From contig JAMXBD010000694.1 of assembly GCA_024138025.1 (NCBI GenBank), positions 657,993-721,992 on the forward strand: a DNA stretch of 64,000 nucleotides. Reading direction: 5' to 3'. The notes under the pieces are model-generated. The model did not search any database and was not told the origin of the DNA. It worked only from the letters and a program-made list of their open reading frames with translations. Within the stretch, counting starts at the first letter, position 1, and each line of letters opens with the position of its first letter. This DNA is from Combretum micranthum. Taxonomy: Eukaryota > Streptophyta > Magnoliopsida > Myrtales > Combretaceae. Of this stretch, positions 9,850-19,418 are shown piece by piece. A program made the translations under genes and the position numbers.

Positions 9850-10438
9850 GGTGGAGATTTGTTGAAGAAAATGGCTAATCCCACATGGAAAATATTAAGT
9901 AGGATGTTGTCCTACATGGAAAAGATGAAAAAAACAATCTTATAATGTGGGAAATATAAAAGCAATATGTCCCACATGGAAAATTTTGAAGATGGTGGGG
10001 CATTCCTAAAGCAATATAAAGACTCCTCCTCCCACTTAGCAAATCATCCAAAAATTTGTAGTTTAACCACTTCAAAAGAAATTATCTTCTTTCTCCACTT
10101 TGTAATATTTAACTTTGTAGTCCTTTTGAGTGAAATAAAAGTTTTGATAGTGTTTGAGGACGTAGGCATAATTAACCGAACCTCGTTAATTTCTAGTGTC
10201 CTTTATTTTATTGTTCTTTCAATAGATATTATAGAGTATAGCTGTAGTGCCGTATTGTGCTATTAAATTACATTTAAAGGGAAATTCAGAGGAGATTGGA
10301 TTTTAAGTGGGACCATTTGTGACCCCTCCAATCTTTCTTATGGATTAACTTAGTGTGATTTTTTAGTACAATAGTTCACTCTATATACATCTATAAAATT
10401 ATATTTGGTGTAGAAATATTAGCTTTGCTTCCGCAACA
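9850..10438 (+). mobile_element. Copia LTR with preceding PPT
   Basis: The tract GGTGGAGATT (9850-9859) directly precedes TGTTGAAG at 9860, and the LTR ends in CCGCAACA at 10438. That gives a 579-bp LTR with TGTTG/CAACA inverted ends. It follows the RNase H stop by about 75 bases, so it is in the position of a 3' LTR of the RT-bearing element. A PBS immediately follows its far end, which normally marks a 5' LTR, so this LTR is joined to internal sequence on both sides. Confidence 0.85.
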
Positions 10439-10440
10439 AT

Positions 10441-10453
10441 TGGTATCAGAGCC
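10441..10453 (+). promoter_or_regulatory. Primer-binding site behind the 579-bp LTR
   Basis: TGGTATCAGAGCC lies two bases after the LTR end, a standard initiator-Met tRNA PBS in plus orientation. Confidence 0.9.
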
Positions 10454-10651
10454 AATGGTTTGGTTGGGAATCTCCCATGGTTGGCCCACCATGTGGAAAG
10501 AAAAGCTTTGTTATATGACTCATCTGTGAAACCCATGGTGAGTAGGTGAGACCACTTATGAGAGCGGGTTTAGTGGAGTCAGTTTGACAAGCTTTTATTG
10601 AGGGGGAGTATGGCCTATCCTATTATGGAGACTCATACTTGAAGGGGAGAT
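10454..10651 (+). mobile_element. Short noncoding internal region with PPT
   Basis: About 200 bases between a PBS and a purine tract (GAAGGGGAGATT, ending 10651) that directly precedes a new LTR start. There is no coding capacity. PBS, short spacer and PPT with nothing between them is the layout of a TRIM-type miniature LTR element. Confidence 0.6.
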
Positions 10652-10842
10652 TGCTAGGGTGTAAGTATGAGAATCCAACATGGGAAATATGGGACTTGTG
10701 TGAAGAGTTTATAAGAGGAAAGACCCATTAACCTATTGCCTTAAGGTTTTGGGTTATAGATGGTGTCAAAAGCCCATTTGTGCAATCCTTCACAAAGTTT
10801 ATTGGATTTCTCCCCATTGAAGGCATACTCAAGATCTTAACA
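10652..10842 (+). mobile_element. LTR fragment of a miniature element
   Basis: It starts TGCTAGGGTGTAAGTATGAG and closely matches the insert's first 23 bases (8470-8492, TGTTAGGATGTAAGTGTGAG). It probably ends near CTTAACA at 10842, where element B's gag resumes. Only this copy shows the sequence after the first 25 bases, because the left copy switches to RT there. Confidence 0.5.
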
Positions 10843-11552
10843 GTTTCCTCTGATTCAGAATCTTCAATAGCCACTTTCTTTGCTTTAAAAACTATTGCTT
10901 TCTTACTCGATTTGGCTTCTTCTGTGGTTTCTAGATGAGATTCATATGTCATGAGTTTCTCTTTCAATTGACTAAGTGTCAGTTTCTTCGGATCTTAAGC
11001 CTCCTCAATAGTAGTCTTTTTAGCATCCCATGTTTTAAGAAGAATTCTAAGCATTTTCCTCACCAAATCTAGTTCAACAATTTTCTTACCAAGAGATGTT
11101 AGTTCATTAGATATAGCAGTGAATCTATCAAATGCATCCTTGATTATTTCATTAGATTTAAACTTAAAAAGTTCATATTTTTGAAATAATGCATTAATCT
11201 TAGAGTCTTTTATAGTTTCAGTCCCTTCATATGTTACACACAGAGTGTCTCGTATTTCTTTTGTAGTTTCACAACATGATATCAAATAAAATTCAGATGA
11301 TGCAATTATCATTAGTTAGAGATTCTTAGCCTTGGAATTTTTCTCAATAAGCTTCTTCTCTTGTGGTGTCAACACTTCATCATTGGACAAGGTAACTTTG
11401 TGATCACCATCAGAGATAACCTGCCAAGAATCATAATCATTAGCTTTAATGTAAGTAGACATGCACATTTTCCAATAAGCAAAATTTGTGCAATCAAAGA
11501 AAGGAGCCTTGTTGATTGCAATGTTATTCTCAGTCATTGATGGATCACTCAA
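10843..11552 (-). pseudogene. Gag, N-terminal part (element B)
   Basis: Three minus-strand pieces read in order: an N-terminal block with FFDCTNFAYWKMCM and SWQVISDG, a UBN2 core with SEFYLISCCETTKEI, VTYEGTET, KINALFQKYELFKFKSNE and VRKMLRILLKTWDAKKT, then LTLSQLKEKLMTYE and an acidic end. A stop after KAKNL separates the first two, and a TAA at 10995-10997 interrupts the expected EEAQD motif (Gln codon changed). The most likely start is the ATG at 11550-11552, a few bases from the PBS. Confidence 0.85.
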
Positions 11553-11569
11553 TTAAGTAAAATAGAACC

Positions 11570-11581
11570 GCTCTGATACTA
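11570..11581 (-). promoter_or_regulatory. Primer-binding site, element B (one mismatch)
   Basis: The minus strand reads TAGTATCAGAGC, one G-to-A change from the usual TGGTATCAGAGC. It lies just inside the LTR edge at 11584. Confidence 0.82.
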
Positions 11582-11583
11582 GT

Positions 11584-13257
11584 TGTTAGTCCCTAAAAGT
11601 AACCAAGAGGAGGGGGTGAATTGGTTTCTTAAATCAAAAACTTTAATTTTACCTTTTGTTAAGTTTTAATCACAACCCCAATTAGTTATAATAAAGTATG
11701 GCTTTGAGTTTGCTTTGCAATCAAAATAAATAATAAAATGAATGAGCACGAAAAATTAAAGAGAAGGGTAAGAGAAGATTGCGCAATGATTTATAGAGGT
11801 TCTACCTTGAGCGTCAGTCCTTTCTTCAGCTCTTAGAGGAGGACTTAGTATTCCACACCGATATGTTCCACCATATCCAATCAAATTCGAGAGTACAAAT
11901 AGTATGCCACTACAACAAACTTAATTCCTCTGCTCAGTCTATTTAGCTCACTAAGTTAACTATTGATCTACAAAGCTATTTGTCACTCCCTCTTATCATC
12001 AATCTCACAAAAGTACAAATCAAATTGAGGAATAGCATAATATAAAGGTTCCTCTCAAGTAAATTTACTCAACGAAACAAAAGATGTTAATATAAGAATT
12101 TGCAAGTTCTAGTCGGTGCTCTATGTTACTCTCTGAGTTACCTTCTGAGGTCTGTATTGAAAAAATAATTCTAAATGAGTTTTTGTTTTTCTTTTGACCA
12201 GAGAAGTATTTACACTTTTCTCACCTTTTTATTGTTGTATTTGATCCGGGTACGTGATAAACCTTTTATATAAAGTCTTTCCAATGTTCAAAACCCTCAA
12301 TATAATTTAAAGTTAAATCTTTTTACTGTTGGGTATGGATAAACTGGAGAGATATGCTCCAACAAAATCTTTGATTTTTTTTTTTTTTATGTTAATCTGC
12401 TGCAATTTAAATTCCTTAGCTGTTGTGAGTTTCAAATGTCGTTATTTGAATATTTAAATTCAAATTTTTCATCATCTTGAAGCTTCCTTGAAGTTTGGAG
12501 TATGTCATTGAGAAAAACCTTATCCTTTATTTAAAAATTTGTCCAAAATAAACACCAAATCTACATAACCTTCATCCCAAAGTATATCCTTATAACCTCC
12601 TTTTTATTTGAAAAAGAAATTCCCAAAATATCTTTCATATCCCTTAGTTTTAGGAAAATATCTTATTTCATCTTCTATTTGAAACTTAAACTTGTATGAG
12701 GTGAATCTTTTGGTAAACACATTCTTGGACCTTTAAACAAATTGACTTATAAAAAAAATTGTGCTTGAAACATCAAAACTTGAAGTAATAGAATCTGGGA
12801 GCAAATCGAACCAGTTGTCATGAAAATAAACTAGCTATCATGAATTCTTGAATTTTCTAACAACGTTAATCTAAAATTAATTTGAAGCCCTTAGATATAT
12901 TGTCTAACTTTGTGGAACATTTTGAATATATTACCCAAATACATTCAACTTTAGAGCTAAGCCTTCAAATTGATGAAAAAATTGAAGAAAACTCTATCCA
13001 TATCTTGTTGTTCGTAATTTTGCAGATTTTTTCGTGTTGCAGGTCTACTCTCTAAGTTACCTTCTAAGTGTTACTATATTCTTGATAGGCAGCATGTTTA
13101 CTTTTTGGTTTAATCTTCGCTTTTGCAGCTTTTTTATGATTTTATCAGATTTATCTTCTGTTATATTTTATACTTGAAAGCTGTATACTTAACAACTTTG
13201 TTATTAAACACTTATACATGTTTTGTTATCATCAAAACCAAATTAAGAGACTTAACA
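11584..13257 (-). mobile_element. 5' LTR of element B (1674 bp)
   Basis: The plus strand runs TGTTAGTC to CTTAACA. It matches 5739-6720 over its right 1 kb. The flanking five bases on the right are GGGTT; the partner duplication would be outside the window. It contains the hairpin at 12922-12948 and a T-run near 12370. Confidence 0.88.
12922..12948 (-). promoter_or_regulatory. LTR hairpin, family B version (5' LTR)
   Basis: Arms TTGAATATAT (12922-12931) and ATACATTCAA (12939-12948) enclose the loop TACCCAA. The single deviation from perfect pairing is an A-C opposition on the plus strand. In RNA from the minus strand, the sense direction of the element, it becomes a G-U wobble. Confidence 0.55.
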
Positions 13258-14215
13258 GGGTTACCTTGTATTAAAAAAAAAAGTTACCTAGTCTGTTTTT
13301 AAAAAATTACTTTTTACACCAAAAAGCCTTATTTTAAGTTTTTATACTAATTGTTTGTACTTATTAGGGTCCAATATGCTATTATAACTTAAGAAAAATC
13401 ATTTCTACTATACTTGAACCTTATTAAGCTCTAAGTTGGATTTTATTTTCTTTTCTTTTTCCATTTGTTGGTATTTTATTTTTCATTTTGTATTTTCAAT
13501 TTCAAGCTTAGTTTAGAAAGTTCAAAAATTAACCTATAAAGAGTAAAAATGGGGGTGCTACAACTACTTTCCTTTGTTATGGAGTTTAAGAAAATCATAC
13601 CATAATGATGAAGGAGATAACTCATTTTTACCCAAAAGAAGAGACATACTTGATGGAGATCCTTTCGTGTGAATAATTCCAGAATTGGGATGACATATGT
13701 TCGAGTTAGGACACCTATCAAGCTAGGAGTCTATTAAGGATTGGAAAAAAAATTTAAATAATAAAAAAACAATTGGCTTGACTATTTTCTAGCCACCCCT
13801 AATCTTGAAATGACTTTAGGAGGGTAGAAAACGACCACGATCAATTTTTGGTACTTTTAAATTTTTTTCATTTTTTGTGTAATTTCTATGTTTTATTAAA
13901 TTATGTTAAATAAACATGTTAAATGATAATTCTTTATTTGATTAATTATTTTGAGGCTAATGAGATGTCGACACATTTCCTAACTTATCATTAACACAAA
14001 ATTTAAAAAGAAAAAAAAAAGAAAAAAGAAAAGAAATTCTATAGGTCTCCAATTTATTAAAAAAATAAAATAAGTAACAATTTGTTTGTGACTGAAACAA
14101 CTATTAAAATGAATTATATCAGATATAATTTTGATGAGTGTAAAAGTTATGATGGATATTATAAAGAAACACAAAAAATAAAAAATCTGCTCTGTGTGTT
14201 TTTTTATGTGTTGCA
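13258..14215. other. Unassigned AT-rich spacer
   Basis: No gene, RNA or repeat family could be supported on either strand. Short open frames are AT-driven and carry no motif. A/T runs near 13270 and 14000 are the only visible features. Confidence 0.5.
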
Positions 14216-15040
14216 CGTGAGACCGGCGAGCCGATCAAGCGTTTTCAAGCATCGAGCTCAAAATTTGAGATGCGACACAAGGTGCAAAGAAAAACATGTT
14301 AGGACGCGACATAAGAACAATACATACCAGCGAGCCAGTCTAATGACCTCCGAAGGTTAAAATTGTCGAGGCCTGAAATTGAGATGCGATAAAGGAATTT
14401 TGAGGTGCGACACTTAAAGACCATAGACCGGAAAGCTGGTGGATCTTGAGATCAGTGAGCTACTGATGCTAAAATTTGACTGTTGCATGCATTTATTATA
14501 GTTGTCTGATAGATGTTATCTCTAACAGATATTTAATTTTTTGAAAGATATAAATACTCTCTAGCTTGGAGATTCAGACAACTTTTTGTCATTAAAGCTT
14601 TCATTTGCAAACAAAAAAACTCTTTTTTAATTTTTTTGTTCTTATGTTCATCAATTCATAAATCTTGAGTAAGAGAGAGAAAATCATTTTAGTGCTCCGT
14701 ACTGCTATTTGTAAATCTTTAGAAAAACATCTAGTGAAATAAAAGAAATATTCTATTTCCTAGAGTGGAGTTGACTGTGTAATTGCTCATCTTAAGCATT
14801 GTTTTGTGGTGCTTAATAAAAGTGGATGTGAAGTCTTTGTTGGAGGTGTTTGTGGACTATTGAGAGTAGGAAGTGGATCGAACTCCACAATAAATCTTGC
14901 CCAATCTTCTTTATCCTTATCTTTTTTATATTTCATATTATTGTTTAGTTTATTGTTACTGTTGCTTCATCTATTTCATTGCATGAAAAAACATTTATTT
15001 ATGGTTATTAACGAAAATACTCAATGCCCCCACTTTTTAT
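14216..15040 (+). mobile_element. Decayed copia LTR related to element C
   Basis: The right half aligns with element C's LTR (30365-30480): AGCATTG, TTTTGTG, AATAAAAGTG, TGAAG, TTGGAGG, TAGGAAG, then GAACTC in the same order and spacing. It ends near a CAATGCCCCCAC stretch that parallels C's LTR end. No PBS follows, so it is a solo or truncated LTR. The left part (GACCGGCGAGCCG and GATGCGACAC-type motifs) is less certain. Confidence 0.5.
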
Positions 15041-15179
15041 AATTTATCCTTTTTTTATTATTATCCAAACACTTGTTTTCAAAATAATATCAAAACAAAA
15101 TCAATAAAATGCCAAAACAACAATTTTTCTTTTTCCTTTTATCAAACATGGCAGCATTAAACAAAATACAAAATACAAA

Positions 15180-15490
15180 GTGGGCTATTAAGCCCTTGCA
15201 TTACCTGAAGAGAGATTCCGACACAAGTTGTACAGCAACTTACAAAAGACAAATAATCAAGTCCATGAGGGTATAAAAGAACGGACCAAACAGGCCCAAT
15301 TCCGAAATCCCCCCTACTTCTATGCTATATTTGGATCCATAAATAGAATTTACAGCATCATCATCAAGGACTTCAACTCTCACGACAAAGTGTCGAATTG
15401 CCACCACGTTACTTTATCATTATATACTACTTCTGTTGTTGTCGTTGCTGTTGTTGTTTGGCAGCTGCCTGATTCTTATGGATGAGTATT
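15180..15490 (-). pseudogene. Possible terminal exon with 3' UTR (unidentified)
   Basis: On the minus strand, an AG acceptor-like site (AAGAATCAG, near 15477) precedes a short Gln-rich frame, AAAKQQQQRQQQK, then TAG near 15437. About 250 bases of less AT-biased, UTR-like sequence follow, ending in TTTGTATTTTGTATTT repeats. This is the look of a plant gene's last exon and UTR. No upstream exon could be recognised to the right, so it may be a fragment or a coincidence of a CAA-rich repeat. No function is assigned. Confidence 0.25.
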
Positions 15491-17539
15491 ATACCCAAAA
15501 TTGATATTTCAATAATTATCTACTAAGGGAACATGCGGCCATGATACTTAAACATAAAGGAGCTCAAATTATATGCAATGTAATTATTAAAAAACTTGAA
15601 ATTTATAGGATATTTGTATGGTGTTTGATGTATTAGAATACTGATTAAAAAGTAGACCACACACTAAGTTTATAACTCTCACCATTTTCTATCATTCAAA
15701 TTCCTCGACTGAACATCGCTGAAAAAAAATTCCTCGATTGAACATGCTTTGCCATATTTTAAGAAATGCTTTCAAGAGAACAATGAAATTGAATATGAAA
15801 TTGTGAAGTTGAATGAAGTAAACATTATATTTTAGTGTATTTTTATTATCTATATTATTAAAGCAAAAGACACCATTTTAGTGTTCTTAGTATTTATATA
15901 TAGTTCTATTAAATAACATAAAACATAATATGTTTATTATTTTACTTTGCATAAGAACTAAAAGCTAAAATGTAAAGGATATATTCGATGTTTCCTTATT
16001 TCTCGGTCTCGTTAACATGATTTTAAGTAATCATCTTATCCACTTTTCTTGATTTGAGTAGGATTTCCTTTATTTGAATGTAGAGTTCCCTTTTTTAAAG
16101 GATCAAATCCATCTCCTATGCAGCTAACCCATGGAAATCCGGAATTCAATGGCAATGACAAGACAAGTCATAGTGTGATTGCTTTTACATATTGGTATAT
16201 TTTTGAAAAATTTAAGCAATTTTATTTTTAGGTGCTCTTTCGAAAACAAAGATCACTTCATATGCTTATTGTAGTCTTTTATCGTATTATAAAAACTTGA
16301 ATTTTATGCTTTTTTTGGTATTGATATATTAACAATTTGATATAGCGAATATGCAATATTGATGATTTTAAGATCTCTTCAGTTGATATGTTTGTTTTTA
16401 TCAATATCAACATTATTAAGATATGATATCTATTTGCCCTTTTTTGTGATATTTATAATAAAATCAAATATATTTTAAAGGAAAGTTACGCATGTGCAAT
16501 TAAACAAATAAAATGTTTTACTAAAGATTTATAAGGAAGATGGTAAAATAAGGTTAAGGTGTGAGTATATGGAGTTACATGATCAAATGTTCCAACAGGG
16601 CAATGAAATTATGCGTTAAATTATTCCAACATGATGACATTGATATAAAATAATTATTCAGATAATTTATAAAGAAAATTATAAAACATTAAAATATAAA
16701 TTTATTTAATTCAATTAGTTATTATTGTTAACACCCATGTAATGGGTGTAACATCCCCTGGTTAAATTTAAAAGAGAAAAAAAAAAAAGTTAAATGAGGT
16801 TCGAATACGGCTTTTTAAGAAAAACGTGGAATTTGCCCTCCCTCTAAGTAATTCGGCTATCGGTAGGATTTGATTAGCTTTTTGTGGTGAAATAATTTAA
16901 GATTTTCTATTTCTTCAACTGCATCTTGATTTCCACTCTATCTTAAGATTCTGTACTTCTAATTTTTGTTGTATTATCCTATACGTTATAGCCGATTTTT
17001 TTTTTTTTCCCTCGTCCTGTTTTCTTATAATAATAATCATGACTAATGAGGTTGCCTTCACTATTACTTTGCTTATTGCTAAGGTTATTGAAGTGGAGAC
17101 GAGCACACATTTAAGTTATGATTTTCTTCCTATACTTAGTCTTTAAAAACCAATAGATAGGTTAGAGACATAGATTATAGCTGTATTTGGGTGAGATTCG
17201 GCTACGGAAAATGTTATTGCCTCGGTTTTCTTAGCGATATGCTTAACCAATCTGCAATTAACAAGAAACTATTCATCACCCACCAATCAATTTGGGACTA
17301 TGCATTCGATTGGGCGTTTACATGGAAGACCATGTTTTCCAAAATACTGAATTTTCAGTCCATTACAAACCAAAATGCGAATTGAATACGTTTTATAGAA
17401 TCAAACTGCAAATTGAATCATTTAAAAAAAAACAAATTAAAATTTTGATTCAATTTTGTGCAGATGCACCTAGCTTTTAACCCAACCTTATCCTCTTATA
17501 AATCTTGTTTAATTCCTCAAGAATTTCCTAATAAATATG
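15491..17539. other. Unassigned spacer with a possible LTR start
   Basis: Mostly AT-rich sequence without coding motifs. At 16747 the sequence TGTAACATCCCCTGG resembles the start of Del/Tekay-type gypsy LTRs, followed by about 150 bases with the same flavour, but no other end or PBS was found. Open frames near 17191-17480 show no recognisable domain. Confidence 0.35.
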
Positions 17540-18134
17540 CAGATTGCTAATCAGATTTGTAGGCCAATCCACCACTCAATTATATTCTTTAAAATTAGGA
17601 CAAATATGTACTTCCTAGTTCGCTTCCAATAGTCTAAAACAAGATTCATAACTTATTATATTGACTTTTCCTATCTTTGAGAAGATTAACTACATTTAAT
17701 TTGTCACTTTCTAATATAATCTTCCCAAAACCAAGATCCCAAGCCATATTTAATCCATGATATACTCCCCATAATTTTGCAGATAGAACAGAACATTTAC
17801 CCATATTTACAGTAAAGCCTCCAAACCACCTACTGTTTGTATCCCTCAAGGCACCACTAGTAGTCGCAGTATGCCCTCCATCTATCATAGCTTTATCTGA
17901 ATTTTGATTAATCCAATTCTATTCAAGAGGTTTCCACTTGATTGAAGCTTCCTCTTTCTTATTCCTAGTAGTCCGATTCATTGTAAAGTCAATAGAAAAC
18001 ATATTCTTTGATTTTAGCCTTAAGAATTGCAAAGACTGAATTGACAGTACTATTACCCTCCACAAATTAATAACGAAAATATACTTTTTGATTATTAGTG
18101 CTGTTAAGTTAATAGCAGAGGTGCAAGGGAACAA
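17540..18134 (-). pseudogene. LINE-derived RNase H-like domain (RVT_3)
   Basis: The minus strand reads IKWKPLE, then GGHTATTSGALRDTNSRWFG, then CSVLSAKLWGVYHGLNMAWD, GFGKIILESD, and further left a DWPTNLISN-like end matching the usual ADWLAN motif. This is the RNase H-like C-terminal domain of plant L1-type non-LTR retrotransposons. One stop follows KPLE. The domain belongs at the 3' end of a LINE, so the element runs right to left here. Confidence 0.72.
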
Positions 18135-18169
18135 TCAAGTTTATTGGGTTCTCAATCCATTGGTCCACT

Positions 18170-18420
18170 TTATAGTTAAATATGCTTTTGAGCATTTTGT
18201 GATTGGGAATTTTAGAGGGCATAATGAAAGATGGGATCTTGTTCAAAAGCGAGGTGGACCAGAAAGGATAAGATATTTTCTCTGGTTGTTTCTTTGTGGA
18301 AAACTACACACTAATGCTAAAAGAATAAGGGGAAATATGGTTGAAGATGGTAGGTATTGTTTGTTTGGTTTAAGAATTGAATCCTTTAACCATGGTTTTT
18401 AGAGAGTGTGCTCTGGCTAT
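18170..18420 (+). pseudogene. LINE-derived zinc-binding domain (zf-RVT), inverted
   Basis: The plus strand reads RWDLVQKRGGPERIRYFLWL, then KLHTNAKRIRGNM, a Cys-rich segment (YCLFGLRIESFNH), and after one inserted base REC-ALAI. This is the zf-RVT domain that normally precedes the RNase H-like domain in plant LINEs. It lies on the opposite strand to the RNase H-like domain 80 bases away, with its N-terminal side facing it. Confidence 0.68.
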
Positions 18421-18612
18421 TAGTGCAAGGCACAAACTTAAAACTTAATCCTAGTATTAACTTTTCAATATTTTATCTCAATAGACTAGAGGATTGTTTG
18501 AAAATAAGGGAAGTAAGAAGTTGTGGAATGGATTGAAATGGTTTTTTTTTTTTTTTGGCTCTTTTTGTCCTGGATTCTTCGAATTCCCTAGTCTTCCAGT
18601 TAATCTTTTAGA

Positions 18613-19410
18613 TAGCGATGCAACCGAGTGAAACGTTATAGGGTTCTTGATCCGTTAAAAACCCTATAGAGTTGAATTTTATAGGGTTTTAGGATCAGGT
18701 TTTGATATATTTGGATACATAGTAAAAGCCTTATAGCATTATAGGATTGGATTTGGATCATATAACAAACCCAATAGACACCCGACAACCTAATACTATA
18801 ATTAAAAAAAAATAAATAAAGAAATAAAACATTATTAAAGGGGAAATAAGAGGAAAATGAAACATAGAGGAGTTACCATCCTTTCTATCTTCGAGAGATG
18901 TTTTTTCTTTTATATTTACTAGACTAGTTAAGGATTTTAAAACTTTTCATTAAAGTTTGTTTAAGTCATGTTTGATATGAAGATTAATATTATTTATTGT
19001 CTATTATATTTTAGCCCCTACAAAAGACTTAATTTAACCCCTTTCTTAAGATGCTATATGATGACAAAAGTAATATATTTGTGTTTAAATGTTGAATAAT
19101 GAATGTGGTTAGCCACACAATCTATCAATTCTACATGTATTTTTTCATTTTTGAATGTATAGGAAACATGTGTTAAAAGCATTGGTTTCTCTTGAATTTA
19201 TTATTAAAATTTGAAAATGGGTTAAAAAAAAAAGATTATAGAGTTACAGGATCGGGTTTTAAATTCTAAATCAAACCCTATAGGACACGTTTGGATATAA
19301 CATGTAAACCCCATAGAGTTATAGGATCAGGTTTAGTAGACCTTATAGGGTAGTGGGTTGGGTTTCAGATTCATATGATTTGTTTGAAATCCGACCTGGC
19401 TGCATCCGTA
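18613..19410. mobile_element. Probable non-autonomous hAT element (798 bp)
   Basis: Terminal inverted repeats TAGCGATGCAACCGAGT (left) and TACGGATGCAGCCAGGT (right, reverse complement) match at 12 of 17 positions and begin TA, as many hAT ends do. The flanks are CTTTTAGA (18605-18612) and CTTTTAGT (19411-19418), an 8-bp target duplication with one difference. Copies of a TATAG(A/G)GTT and ATAGGATC(A/G)GG motif cluster in both subterminal regions (18640-18760 and 19225-19370) and are missing from the centre. No transposase is encoded. Confidence 0.6.
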
Positions 19411-19418
19411 CTTTTAGT

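Larger units (their letters stand above)
8457..10842 (+). mobile_element. Chimeric insert in element B gag
   Basis: The insert begins after a run of 14 T (8457-8470) with TGTTAGGATGTAAGTGTGAG, the start of a small LTR. It switches within about 25 bases to copia RT sequence (HCSIRILLALVAQL) and continues through RNase H to a PPT, a complete LTR (9860-10438) and a PBS (10441). A short non-coding internal region, a second PPT-like tract and another LTR start (TGCTAGGGTGTAAGTATGAG, 10652) follow. Element B's gag resumes at about 10843. The left boundary is clear; the right one is estimated from where gag similarity resumes. Confidence 0.7.
5739..13257 (-). mobile_element. Gag-only copia element B, with nested insertions
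   Basis: On the minus strand: 5' LTR (11584-13257), PBS (11570-11581), gag in two pieces (10843-11552 and about 7330-8457, split by an insert), 3' noncoding region, PPT (from 6721) and 3' LTR (right part 5739-6720; its left part lies outside the window because element A landed inside it). Without the insert the internal region is about 2.5 kb. Its coding similarity to element A stops at the gag end, and no protease, integrase, RT or RNase H motif is visible. B therefore looks like a non-autonomous, gag-only derivative. Confidence 0.82.
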
